Shown: positions 1-6,730 of the stretch, piece after piece
Layout: each line of letters opens with the position of its first letter
Position numbering within the stretch: position 1 is the first letter of the stretch
Assembly: GCA_039028235.1 (NCBI GenBank)
Contig: JBCCIN010000084.1
Span: 1 to 14,228, forward strand
Length of the DNA stretch: 14,228 bases
Origin: JANQPX01 sp039028235
Lineage (GTDB): Bacteria > Pseudomonadota > Alphaproteobacteria > Geminicoccales > Geminicoccaceae
Direction: 5' to 3'
Made by a program: the position numbers and the translations under genes
Notes under the pieces: model-generated
What the model was told of the DNA's origin: nothing
The model's database searches: none
Seen by the model: the letters and a program-made list of their open reading frames with translations, nothing else

Positions 1-912
1 GACAGCGGCGTTGAGGACGTCGTCGTCGCCCTGCGCGAAGGCTCGAACTCCTGGCCCAAGGCCGAGGCCGCTGGCCTTCGCGTCATGACGCCTGGAGAAG
101 CCGCCGCTTGGGCTGATGTGGTCATGGTGCTTGTGCCGGACGAGTTACAGGCCGATCTCTACGAACAGGACCTGGCGCCCAACATGCGGGACGGCGCCGC
201 TCTGATGTTCGCCCATGGTCTGAACATCCATTTCCGCATGATCGAGCCCAGGAAGGATCTCGACGTGCTGATGATTGCGCCGAAGGGACCAGGCCACCTG
301 GTGCGCGCCGAGTATGAGAAGGGGGCGGGCGTTCCTTCGCTCCTCGCCATTCACCAGGATGCCACAGGTGCTGCCCACGACATCGGCCTCTCCTATGGCG
401 CAGCGATCGGCGGCGGCCGCGGCGGTATCATCGAGACCACCTTCAAGGAAGAGACCGAGACCGATCTCTTCGGCGAGCAGGTGGTGCTCTGCGGTGGCCT
501 CTGCGCCCTGATCCAGGCGGGCTTCGACACCCTGGTCGAGGCGGGCTATGCGCCGGAGATGGCCTATTTCGAGTGCCTGCATGAGGTGAAGCTGATCGTC
601 GATCTCATCTATGAGGGCGGTCTCGCCAATATGCGCTACTCGATCTCCAACACTGCGGAATATGGCGACTACTGCACCGGCCCTCGCATCGTCACCGACG
701 AGACCAAGGCCGAAATGAAAAAGGTGCTGGCCGACATCCAAAGTGGTGCTTTCGCCCGCCAGTGGGTGCTGGAGAACAAAGCCGCCCAGGTCGGCTTCAA
801 GGCCATGCGCGCTTCGCAGGCCGAGCACGGCTCCGAGGAGGTCGGCAAGAAGCTCCGCGGCATGATGCCCTGGATCAACAAGAAAAGCCTGGTCGCCGGC
901 ACCAAAGACTGA
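1..912 (+). CDS. ilvC: Ketol-acid reductoisomerase, class I (5' end missing)
   Basis: This enzyme converts acetolactate or acetohydroxybutyrate to the dihydroxy acid with NADPH and Mg2+ in branched-chain amino acid synthesis, in the cytoplasm. The frame is open from base 1, so the gene enters from the left: 303 codons are present against about 339 for the short class I form, so roughly 36 N-terminal residues, including the Rossmann glycine motif, lie outside. Visible landmarks are the KGPGH segment (about nt 283), the metal-binding Asp and Glu of DLFGEQ (codons at 463 and 475), and the later pair of glutamates in FECLHEVKLI (nt 568-597), which belong to the knotted C-terminal domain. The C-terminus is complete and the residues are those expected of an active enzyme. 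The next gene is convergent, so this is the end of its transcription unit. The family assignment is secure. Confidence 0.97.
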   Translation, partial: DSGVEDVVVALREGSNSWPKAEAAGLRVMTPGEAAAWADVVMVLVPDELQADLYEQDLAPNMRDGAALMFAHGLNIHFRMIEPRKDLDVLMIAPKGPGHLVRAEYEKGAGVPSLLAIHQDATGAAHDIGLSYGAAIGGGRGGIIETTFKEETETDLFGEQVVLCGGLCALIQAGFDTLVEAGYAPEMAYFECLHEVKLIVDLIYEGGLANMRYSISNTAEYGDYCTGPRIVTDETKAEMKKVLADIQSGAFARQWVLENKAAQVGFKAMRASQAEHGSEEVGKKLRGMMPWINKKSLVAGTKD

Positions 913-978
913 GGCGCGCCTGCCTGAACTTGCCTGAGACTGTGGTTGCCGTCTCCGCCTGCCATCCCGGGGCAGGCG

Positions 979-1019
979 GTGGCCGTGGCCGCTTCATCAG
1001 ATCATGAAGCGACGGCCAC
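979..1019. terminator. Hairpin between ilvC and the convergent kinase gene
   Basis: The left arm at 979-997 pairs with the right arm at 1004-1019. The inner 7-8 bp (GCTTCAT with ATGAAGC) are perfect, and an outer GTGGCCGT/ACGGCCAC stem follows after a 3-nt bulge. It lies about 65 bp after the ilvC stop and overlaps the last codons of the kinase gene on the other strand. There is no clean T-run on either side, so it is a plausible shared terminator rather than a textbook one. Confidence 0.5.
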
Positions 1020-2378
1020 TGCGGTCTTCTCGGCTGCGTCCAGCTCGTCGCTTTGTCTGGCCACGGCCGGCAGCCTGAGCGTGAACGTCGTGCCCTCACC
1101 TTTGATCGAGTCGAAGGTGAGGGAGCCGCCATGTTCGGCGGCGAGCATATGCGACAGGTTCAACCCGATGCCGGTGCCGGGAATGCCGACCGACGTTCTC
1201 GCACGGAAAAAGCGGGTGAAGACTTTGTCCTGCTCGTCCGGGTCGATGCCGAGCCCGTAGTCACGGACCGCGATGACGACCTCGCCTCCATCCTGCCGTC
1301 CCTTGATGTCGACCTGATCGGCATCCGGCGAATATTTGGCCGCATTGGACAAGAGATTGGTGAGGATCTGCGTCACGCTGCCGGGATCGGCGATCATGCT
1401 GTCGGGCAGATCCCGATCGTCGATGCCGATCCGATGGGTGGGCGTGAGTTCCTGCTGCTGCTCGCAGCAATCGACCAGAATGGCGCGAATGTCGATGGCC
1501 TTGGGCGAGATTCGGATCTTGCCCGCCTCCATCTTCGCGGCACTGAGCGTGCTTTCGATCAGTGACATCATGCGCCTCACCGCGACCCGCATCTTCTTGA
1601 TGCGGGCAGCGACATCCTCCGGCGACATCTTGGCGAGACGGCGCTGCATACGTTGCGCATTGCCGTCGATGATGGCCAGCGGCGTTCGAAACTCGTGCGA
1701 CGCCATGGAGACGAAGCTTCGCTGGAGCGCGCTCAAGTGCTTTTCCTGCTCCAGCGCCTCTTCGAGTTCGCTGGCCTGGCGTTCAATCAGTGCGGTGCGA
1801 TCATGCACGAGCTCTTCGAGATGATCGCGATGCTGCTTGAGTTCCGCAAACATCTTCTGCTCGTCGGTGACGTCGCGGCAGATGACGATAACCTTGACCT
1901 CGCCGTCGCTGCTTTCGACGACGGCGAAACTCAACTGGTTCCAGAACTCTTCACCCGATTTTCGGACATTGCGCGCGACCTCGTAGCTGTCCAGCATCCC
2001 CGAGGCGATGTCGTAGCGAAAGGCTTCGATCTCGGCGTCATCTGGCTTGAGATCATCAGGCAGAATGAATTCCTGAGGCTTGCGGCCACGGATTTCCTCC
2101 GGTCCGAAGCCGGAAATCCGGCTGTAGGCGGGATTGGACCACTCGATCCGCCCGTCGATCGACTGCACGACGATCCCGTCATTAGCATGGCGGACGATCA
2201 TCTCGAGGATCGCTCTGTCCTTGTGCATGGAGGTAACGTCGTCGGCCAAGGCCGGGCAGGTCGATGCGTTTCGCCAGGCGCAAAATAGCATGCGATGTGC
2301 GACGCTTGTCGCGATCGCACCGACGCCCATACCGGCGGCAAATCGTAGATCGGTCAGAACGTCGATGACGCCGAACAC
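1002..2378 (-). CDS. Soluble PAS-domain sensor histidine kinase
   Basis: This is a two-component sensor kinase that autophosphorylates on histidine and passes phosphate to a response regulator not encoded here. Residue numbers are for the 458-aa form. A short N-terminal segment precedes a PAS plus PAC domain (about 51-175). A coiled-coil linker follows (about 177-218), then the H-box SMASHEFRTPL with phospho-acceptor His228, the N-box LLSNAAKYSP (Asn345), G1 DYGLGID (373-379), the F-box near 387-391 and G2 GTGIGL (401-406). All catalytic boxes are intact. I see no membrane segment, so it should sense something in the cytoplasm. The GTG at 2378 is preferred because GGAG lies 6 nt upstream. TTG at 2390, ATG at 2330 and ATG at 2228 (just before the PAS domain) are alternatives without a clear ribosome site. 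A CtrA-type box lies about 45 bp upstream. Its signal and partner regulator are unknown. Confidence 0.93.
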   Translation of the reverse strand: MFGVIDVLTDLRFAAGMGVGAIATSVAHRMLFCAWRNASTCPALADDVTSMHKDRAILEMIVRHANDGIVVQSIDGRIEWSNPAYSRISGFGPEEIRGRKPQEFILPDDLKPDDAEIEAFRYDIASGMLDSYEVARNVRKSGEEFWNQLSFAVVESSDGEVKVIVICRDVTDEQKMFAELKQHRDHLEELVHDRTALIERQASELEEALEQEKHLSALQRSFVSMASHEFRTPLAIIDGNAQRMQRRLAKMSPEDVAARIKKMRVAVRRMMSLIESTLSAAKMEAGKIRISPKAIDIRAILVDCCEQQQELTPTHRIGIDDRDLPDSMIADPGSVTQILTNLLSNAAKYSPDADQVDIKGRQDGGEVVIAVRDYGLGIDPDEQDKVFTRFFRARTSVGIPGTGIGLNLSHMLAAEHGGSLTFDSIKGEGTTFTLRLPAVARQSDELDAAEKTAVAVAS

Positions 2379-2384
2379 GCCTCG

Positions 2385-2388
2385 CTCC
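2385..2388 (-). promoter_or_regulatory. Shine-Dalgarno supporting a GTG start of the kinase
   Basis: On the minus strand GGAG is followed by a 6-nt spacer and then GTG at 2378-2376. None of the other in-frame starts (2390, 2330, 2228) has a comparable purine-rich site, so this decides the start used here. The motif is short and the choice remains tentative. Confidence 0.45.
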
Positions 2389-2423
2389 AAGTGCAGAAGA
2401 AAGCGGCAAGCTAACCGATCACC

Positions 2424-2439
2424 GTTAAGTTCTGGTTAA
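2424..2439 (-). promoter_or_regulatory. CtrA-type box between the kinase and ridA-like genes
   Basis: The plus strand reads TTAA at 2425-2428, seven bases, then TTAA at 2436-2439. Read on the minus strand it is TTAACC-N5-TTAAC, the extended CtrA consensus of Alphaproteobacteria. It lies about 46 bp upstream of the GTG start of the kinase, where CtrA would overlap the -35 region, and about 95 bp upstream of the divergent RidA-family gene. Either or both could be regulated. Binding is inferred from the motif only. Confidence 0.6.
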
Positions 2440-2534
2440 TCTCTGATAAGACTGCCTTCTCCTCGACCTCAAAATGAGCTAGTGACCTTGATCTGCGGTC
2501 GCGTTTCGTCGGTCGCGCGTCAAGGGAGTGCTAT

Positions 2535-3158
2535 GTGGTGGCCCCGCCCAAGAAATCGCCGCCGAAAAAACCGCCGGCCAAACGCCGCCAGCCCCGAAGC
2601 CGTCCGCCAGCCCCGCCTCTGATGCCGGCGGATCAGCCGACCATGCGAAGGCGGCTGGCGTTGCTCGGCCTCAAATTGCCCGAAGTCAAGCCACCCCGGT
2701 TTCACTACGTACCGGTCGTGGTGCATGGCGGCCTTGCCTATGTCAGCGGTCAGGTGCCGTTCGTCGACGGCGAGATCAAGCCGACCGGCAAGGTGGATCA
2801 GAACGTCTCGATCGAGGAGGCCAAGGGGGCAGCCCAGCTCTGTGCCCTTCAGGGCCTGGCCTGGCTGAACCAGAATCTGCCGGGCGGTCTCGATGAGGTC
2901 GAGCGCGCGATCAAGGTCACGGGTTTCGTCGCCTCCTCCAAGGATTTCGGGCGCCAGCCGGAAATCATCGATGCCGCGTCCGAAGTGCTGACCAAGGTCT
3001 TCGGTCAGGCCGGCCAGCATGCCAGGAGCGCCATCGGATTGGCCGAACTCCCCGGCAACGCCGCCGTAGAGATCGAGTTCATTTTCGCGCTCAAGCGCCG
3101 GGGCGGCTCGAGCCAGCAGCAGCGCCGGCCGAATATTAAGGTCATCGAGAAGCGCTGA
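2535..3158 (+). CDS. RidA-family protein with basic proline-rich N-terminus
   Basis: RidA (YjgF/YER057c/UK114) proteins are small trimeric enzymes; the best-known members hydrolyse reactive enamine/imine intermediates. The RidA domain covers about residues 40-190: HYVPVVVHGGLAYVSGQVP at the start, the RLTGFV-like stretch IKVTGFVASS, and near the end HARSAIGLAELPGNAAVEIE, whose Arg corresponds to the substrate-carboxylate-binding arginine of RidA. The order (LGLKLPE, YVPVVV, GKVDQNVS) matches the longer YjgH-like branch (about 150 aa) rather than classic RidA. The 207-aa length comes from about 36 extra residues at the N-terminus, rich in Lys, Pro and Arg and probably disordered. The GTG at 2535 has AAGGGAG 6 nt upstream, so the extension appears to be translated; an internal ATG at 2622 would remove most of it. 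The substrate is unknown, and the gene stands alone on its strand. Confidence 0.88.
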   Translation: MVAPPKKSPPKKPPAKRRQPRSRPPAPPLMPADQPTMRRRLALLGLKLPEVKPPRFHYVPVVVHGGLAYVSGQVPFVDGEIKPTGKVDQNVSIEEAKGAAQLCALQGLAWLNQNLPGGLDEVERAIKVTGFVASSKDFGRQPEIIDAASEVLTKVFGQAGQHARSAIGLAELPGNAAVEIEFIFALKRRGGSSQQQRRPNIKVIEKR

Positions 3159-3182
3159 CGTTTTGTTTCGTCGTTGGAACTC

Positions 3183-3262
3183 TGTTCGACAGTAGAAAGT
3201 CGAACAATTTCTGTCGCTCAAAGTGTCTTTAAAACTTTTTTATTCGCTTTTAAATTAAATTT
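3183..3262. promoter_or_regulatory. Dyad-rich, AT-rich leader upstream of the ATPase gene
   Basis: TGTTCGAC (3183-3190) and GTCGAACA (3199-3206) form a perfect 8-bp inverted repeat with an 8-base gap. A second overlapping pair is CGACAG (3187-3192) with CTGTCG (3211-3216). Next comes an AT-rich stretch where TTTAAAA (3228-3234) pairs with TTTTAAA (3248-3254). The rest of the window has nothing as AT-rich. It could be the terminator of the RidA-family gene, an operator, or a target of xenogeneic-silencer-type proteins such as MucR/Ros. I cannot choose between these, and I see no convincing -35/-10 pair. Confidence 0.4.
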
Positions 3263-3355
3263 GATGCTCATCGATGGGCGATCAGGCGATATGTTGGCAT
3301 TGCTGGCATGTCGACCGTATCGTCTTGAATTAGAACGGCTTTTGACATTGGAAAC

Positions 3356-4651
3356 ATGCTGATGGGAAATGATGACGATTTGAATATTGAGAAAGTCTTC
3401 GGCCTTCATCGAGGTGATACCCACCACTACATTGAGCGCGACGGCGTCGATCTGAGCTTCGTCGAAGCCATTTCCAGAGAAAAGCATGTGGCGATATTCG
3501 GATGCTCGAAGCAGGGCAAGACGACGCTGCGAAAGATGCATCTGAGCGAAAGCGAATATATTCTGGTGACCTGCGATCCCGCCTGGTCGGTCGAGGATCT
3601 GCACGCGTCGATCCTGAAAGAGGCCGGCTGCCAGGTCTCGACCGGTCGGGAAACTCATGCCAGGAACGGCTTCGGTAGCGACGCGGAGGTCGGCGCAAAG
3701 ATCAAGGTGCCGTTCCTCGAATATTCGGGGAAGTTCGGCGCCAACGAAGACCAGTCGAGCACGACCATCGAAACCTATGACGACCTGCCGATCGACATGG
3801 CGGATCCGAGGCAAGTGATCGACATTTTGAAACAGGCTTCGACGAAGAAAATCATTGTCATCGAGGAGTTTCACTACCTTCCGGAGCGCACGCAGCGACA
3901 ATTCGCCTTCAAGATGAAGACGTTCCATGAGATCAGCAATTTCATCTTTATCGTTGTCGGTGTCTGGCTGGAGGAAAACCGGCTGGTGGTTTTGAATTCG
4001 GACCTGGGCGGCCGTGTCGCTTCCATCAACGCCGACATGTGGCCCCGTGGGGACCTCGAGCGCGTCATCGTAAAGGGAGGGAGTCTGCTCAACGTTTCCT
4101 TTCCGCAGGCCTTCGTCGATCAGTTGCTGAACGAGGCCGCGGGCAGCGTCTACATCGTTCGGGAGGCCTGCTACCGGGCGCTCGAACAGATCGATGTCTA
4201 CAATCGACAAGGGGCAGAACTGGCCTATGAAGGCGATATTCCCCTGAAGTCGATCGTCAGAAATATCGCGAACAGCCTCTCCGACTATCAGTCGTTCGTC
4301 TACAATCTCGGCAGAAAACACAAGGACGTCGGCGATTTCTCCCGAATCGTTCTCTATCTGCTCGCATCATCGACGCCCCAGGATATGATCAGCGGCATTT
4401 CGGTGCGAAAGATCAAAACGAGAATGAGCAGATCTCACACCCATCTGGACAATGTCAGAGACAATCATATCAGGGCCTTTCTCAACAGACTGGAAGGCCT
4501 ACAGAAGGAATGCGGCATCCCTGTCATTTTCGATTACGACAGAAGCAATGATCGGGTCCGCATTACCGACAAGGGCTTCATTCTCTGGAGAAAGGCACAG
4601 AAAAAGGATGATATCGAGGAGATGATCTTCGACGCAAATCCTGTCTATTGA
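3356..4651 (+). CDS. P-loop ATPase of unrecognised family (STAND/AAA-like)
   Basis: A 431-residue protein whose family I do not recognise with confidence. The first 45 residues lead into a P-loop GCSKQGKT (49-56) followed by TLRK. Walker B is IIVIEEFHYLP (166-176) with two adjacent acidic residues (Glu170, Glu171). A hydrophobic strand IFIVVGVW (197-204) looks like sensor 1, and GGRVASINADMWPRGDLE (218-235) resembles the arginine-bearing segment after the core in ORC/STAND-type ATPases. The C-terminal third (about 325-415) is predicted by eye to be helical with winged-helix character and ends in a KGFILWRK-like strand. There is no membrane segment or repeat domain. Start: ATG at 3356 (ATG at 3362 also possible) after a weak GGAA. 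Sample lines are about 42-52% GC against up to 70% in the neighbouring kinase, suggesting horizontal acquisition. It is a singleton with no recognisable partner. Function is unknown; a regulatory or phage-defence role is conjecture. Confidence 0.85.
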   Translation: MLMGNDDDLNIEKVFGLHRGDTHHYIERDGVDLSFVEAISREKHVAIFGCSKQGKTTLRKMHLSESEYILVTCDPAWSVEDLHASILKEAGCQVSTGRETHARNGFGSDAEVGAKIKVPFLEYSGKFGANEDQSSTTIETYDDLPIDMADPRQVIDILKQASTKKIIVIEEFHYLPERTQRQFAFKMKTFHEISNFIFIVVGVWLEENRLVVLNSDLGGRVASINADMWPRGDLERVIVKGGSLLNVSFPQAFVDQLLNEAAGSVYIVREACYRALEQIDVYNRQGAELAYEGDIPLKSIVRNIANSLSDYQSFVYNLGRKHKDVGDFSRIVLYLLASSTPQDMISGISVRKIKTRMSRSHTHLDNVRDNHIRAFLNRLEGLQKECGIPVIFDYDRSNDRVRITDKGFILWRKAQKKDDIEEMIFDANPVY

Positions 4652-4759
4652 GAGTGCATCCGGGAGGTTATCGAATGATCTCACCGCGCTGTCCGTGATA
4701 GAATGCGCGGAGCTTGCGGGCAAGGTTTGAAATCCCTCGACAACTTCTAAAACGGGCTC

Positions 4760-4975
4760 TCAGTGACCGTCATCGTTGCCGCTGGGCTTGTAGACGAATT
4801 TCTGGCCGCAATAGGGACATGTCGCCTGTCCATCGTCATTGATGGCCAGATAGACCAGCGGATGACCGAGCTGCCCGCCGCCGCCGTCACAGGCGATATT
4901 CTTGCTATCGACTGTGATGATTTCGGCTTTGACCTGCATCGGCCGTCTCGCTTGGCTGTTGATATTGATGGACAT
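4760..4975 (-). CDS. CHCC-type zinc-finger domain protein
   Basis: A small protein of about 71 residues with the zinc-finger pattern of the zf-CHCC family (related to the NDUFS6 subunit of complex I). It shows IACDGGGG, LGHP, then VYLAINDDGQATCPYC and QKFVY, so the ligands are Cys, His, Cys, Cys. This compact domain is common in Proteobacteria as a stand-alone protein with no settled function; a role linked to respiratory complex I is inferred only from the eukaryotic homologue. The start is uncertain. ATG at 4975 (chosen, weak GGA upstream) gives 71 aa, ATG at 4939 gives 59 aa, and ATG at 5044 or 5134 would add residues without family resemblance. The 5134 form would also run into the divergent sugar kinase gene. 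No operon partner is visible. Confidence 0.8.
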   Translation of the reverse strand: MSININSQARRPMQVKAEIITVDSKNIACDGGGGQLGHPLVYLAINDDGQATCPYCGQKFVYKPSGNDDGH

Positions 4976-5076
4976 GCTGGATTCCGGCAACTTACGGTAA
5001 GGTTTGACGCGTTGACAAGCGGCGGCCGTCGTCTTGCCGGACATGACGTCTTGCAAGCTTTCGGCCCTTCGCGATG

Positions 5077-5086
5077 AAGGGGAGAG
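5077..5086 (+). promoter_or_regulatory. Ribosome-binding site that sets the sugar kinase start
   Basis: AAGGGGAGAG ends 4 nt before ATG at 5091, and the protein then starts directly with the strand MLLVFGSLNAD typical of PfkB kinases. An upstream in-frame ATG at 5034 would add 19 residues unrelated to the family. Confidence 0.7.
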
Positions 5087-5090
5087 AGAC

Positions 5091-6008
5091 ATGTTGCTGG
5101 TGTTCGGATCACTGAACGCCGACATGCTGTTCAAGGTCGACGCGCTGCCACGTCCGGGCGAGACGGTGCTTTGCCCCGGCTACGAACTTGCAGCTGGCGG
5201 CAAGGGTGCTAATCAGGCGGCCGCTGCAGCGAAAGCCGGCGCTGACGTGCATATGGTCGGTCATCTCGGTGGCGACAGCTTTGGCGCGTTCAGCCGCGAG
5301 GTCATGCTCGAGGCGGGTGTGAACTGTGACCAGGTAGCAACCTCGGACCAGGCGACCGCGATTGCGGTGATCGGTGTCGACCGTGCGGCCGAAAATCAGA
5401 TCATCGTCGCGAGCGGCGCCAATCTCGAGACGCACCCGGATCAAGTCGCCTCGGACCTCTTTCGCCATGACGTGACCGTGCTCTGTCAGAACGAGATTCG
5501 ACAGGAGGCCACGTTTGAACTCTTGAAACGGGCGAAGACAGGAGGTGCGCGCACGCTGCTCAACCTGGCGCCGGCGGCGCCACTCGATGGGGGCCGGGCG
5601 GATCATCTCGATGTTTTGATCGTCAACGAAATCGAGGCGGCGATGGCTGCCGGCGTGGCAGCGATCGGCGATGATGCGCTTGGCTTCGCGTCGGATCTCA
5701 GCCGCAAACTTGATCTCACCGCGGTGATGACGCTGGGCGCTGCCGGTGCCGTCGCCGCTGGTCCGGCCGGGTGCTTTCGCGTCGATAGTCTTTCGATCGA
5801 GCCGATTGACACCACCGGTGCTGGCGACGCCTTCGTCGGCGTCCTCGCAGCCGCACTCGATCAGGGGGAGGATCTGCCGTCGGCCCTTCGCCGTGCGAGC
5901 GTCGGTGCCGGGCTTGCCTGCATGGGCCTCGGTGCCCAGACCAGCCAACCATTGGCCGTCGATATCGACGCGCGGCTGCATGAAGTATCGGTCGAAAGCG
6001 TGAGCTGA
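5091..6008 (+). CDS. rbsK: Ribokinase (PfkB-family sugar kinase)
   Basis: This enzyme phosphorylates a sugar, most likely ribose at O5, with ATP in the cytoplasm. It is 305 aa, the usual ribokinase length. The N-terminal GSLNAD strand is followed by the PfkB signature 1 region GGKGANQA (36-43), with HMVGHLGGDSFG after it. In the middle, NEIEA is the adenine-side motif shared by ribokinases, followed by TLGAAGAV. Signature 2 DTTGAGDAF (240-248) forms the anion hole, and Asp246 is the catalytic base. These motifs fit RbsK better than fructokinase or adenosine kinase, but substrate cannot be proved from sequence. There are no rbs transporter genes beside it. It runs convergent to dksA, with only 67 bp between the stops and a short GGCGAC/GTCGCC dyad at 6023-6036 in the gap. 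Confidence 0.9.
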   Translation: MLLVFGSLNADMLFKVDALPRPGETVLCPGYELAAGGKGANQAAAAAKAGADVHMVGHLGGDSFGAFSREVMLEAGVNCDQVATSDQATAIAVIGVDRAAENQIIVASGANLETHPDQVASDLFRHDVTVLCQNEIRQEATFELLKRAKTGGARTLLNLAPAAPLDGGRADHLDVLIVNEIEAAMAAGVAAIGDDALGFASDLSRKLDLTAVMTLGAAGAVAAGPAGCFRVDSLSIEPIDTTGAGDAFVGVLAAALDQGEDLPSALRRASVGAGLACMGLGAQTSQPLAVDIDARLHEVSVESVS

Positions 6009-6075
6009 GATCGATGCTCGTCGGCGACAGGTCGCCCATAGGGCACGATCTTGCCTGCCGAACAGACGGCTCTGA

Positions 6076-6492
6076 TCACTCGTCGCGAAACACCTTTTCT
6101 CGCCGCTCATGGCGTTCCTGGGCTTCGATGCTCAGCGTCGCGATCGGACGCGCCTCAAGGCGCTGCAGGCCGATCGGTTCCTGGCTCTCTTCGCAATAGC
6201 CGTAGGAACCATCCTCGATCCGCTCGATGGCGGCGGCGATCTTGGAAAGAAGCTTGCGTTCGCGATCACGGGCGCGCAGCTGAAAACTGCGTTCAGTCTC
6301 GAACGACGCCCAGTCACTCATATCGGCAAGCCGGTTGTCCTCTTCCTTGAGCTGCTTCAGGGTTTCATTTGAGCCTCTCAAGATTTCCTCACGCCAGCTC
6401 ATCAGCTTGTTGCGGAAATATTCGAGCTGGCGCTCGTTCATGTAAGGCTCGTCCTCGCTTGGACGATAGTCCTCGGTAATGAGGTCCGACAT
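6076..6492 (-). CDS. dksA: RNA polymerase-binding transcription factor DksA
   Basis: DksA enters the RNA polymerase secondary channel and, with ppGpp, adjusts transcription of rRNA and amino-acid genes in the stringent response. The 138-aa length is typical for the short alphaproteobacterial form. A long coiled coil spans about residues 20-95, with the tip motif Asp57, Asp60, Ala62 (DMSDWA), equivalent to the DxxDxA needed for activity in E. coli DksA. The C-terminal globule has Cys100 (GYCEESQEPIGLQRLEARPIA), but the other zinc positions are Ser103, Ser121 and Ala124. Only one of four cysteines remains, so it probably does not bind zinc in the classical way, as in other alphaproteobacterial DksA and in zinc-independent DksA2. 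ATG at 6492 is taken as start. The monocistronic gene is followed by a convergent rbsK. Confidence 0.95.
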   Translation of the reverse strand: MSDLITEDYRPSEDEPYMNERQLEYFRNKLMSWREEILRGSNETLKQLKEEDNRLADMSDWASFETERSFQLRARDRERKLLSKIAAAIERIEDGSYGYCEESQEPIGLQRLEARPIATLSIEAQERHERREKVFRDE

Positions 6493-6640
6493 ACGTCCTC
6501 CAAACCCCTGCTATCCAAACGCTTCTGGCGACATGGCCATGGAACAGAGCGCCGGTTCGCTTCCTGAAAGAGACGAGACTCTGCCGGACCGTTCCCTAAC
6601 TCAGTGCAGCTTCGGGCGCAAGCCGATCCTGCATAGAACC

Positions 6641-6670
6641 AAATGATGAAGAAATCGTAAAAGCTGTCAA
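6641..6670 (-). promoter_or_regulatory. dksA: Candidate sigma-70-type promoter for dksA
   Basis: On the minus strand TTGACA (6670-6665) is followed by an 18-nt spacer and TCATTT (6646-6641). It sits 150 bp upstream of the dksA ATG in a locally AT-rich stretch. The -35 is perfect; the -10 is poor, so this is tentative. The rest of 6493-6730 holds no open reading frame or RNA gene that I can support. Confidence 0.35.
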
Positions 6671-6730
6671 AGAAACATCGCAGCAAATAAATTCAACTTA
6701 AACTCGATTTTCTGTCAGTGTTTCACAATC

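Noticed and set aside
3285..3310. A sigma-54-like TTGGCAT...TGGCATG sequence before the ATPase
   Set aside because: The TGGCA and TGC elements have the wrong spacing for a -24/-12 promoter.
3218..4321. A 367-codon minus-strand frame opposite the ATPase
   Set aside because: The plus-strand frame has Walker A and B motifs and spans the whole segment. The minus-strand product shows no domain and runs into the AT-rich leader.
4660..4698. A 7-codon mini-ORF (ATG at 4674) after GGGAGG downstream of the ATPase
   Set aside because: It is too short to judge, has no downstream gene on the same strand to regulate within about 400 bp, and could arise by chance.
6023..6036. GGCGAC/GTCGCC dyad between rbsK and dksA as a terminator
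   Set aside because: The stem is only 6 bp with a 2-base loop and no T-run; not strong enough to call.
5109..6110. A 333-codon minus-strand open frame opposite rbsK
   Set aside because: rbsK has full PfkB motifs on the plus strand. The opposite frame shows no domain and would overlap the dksA 3' end.
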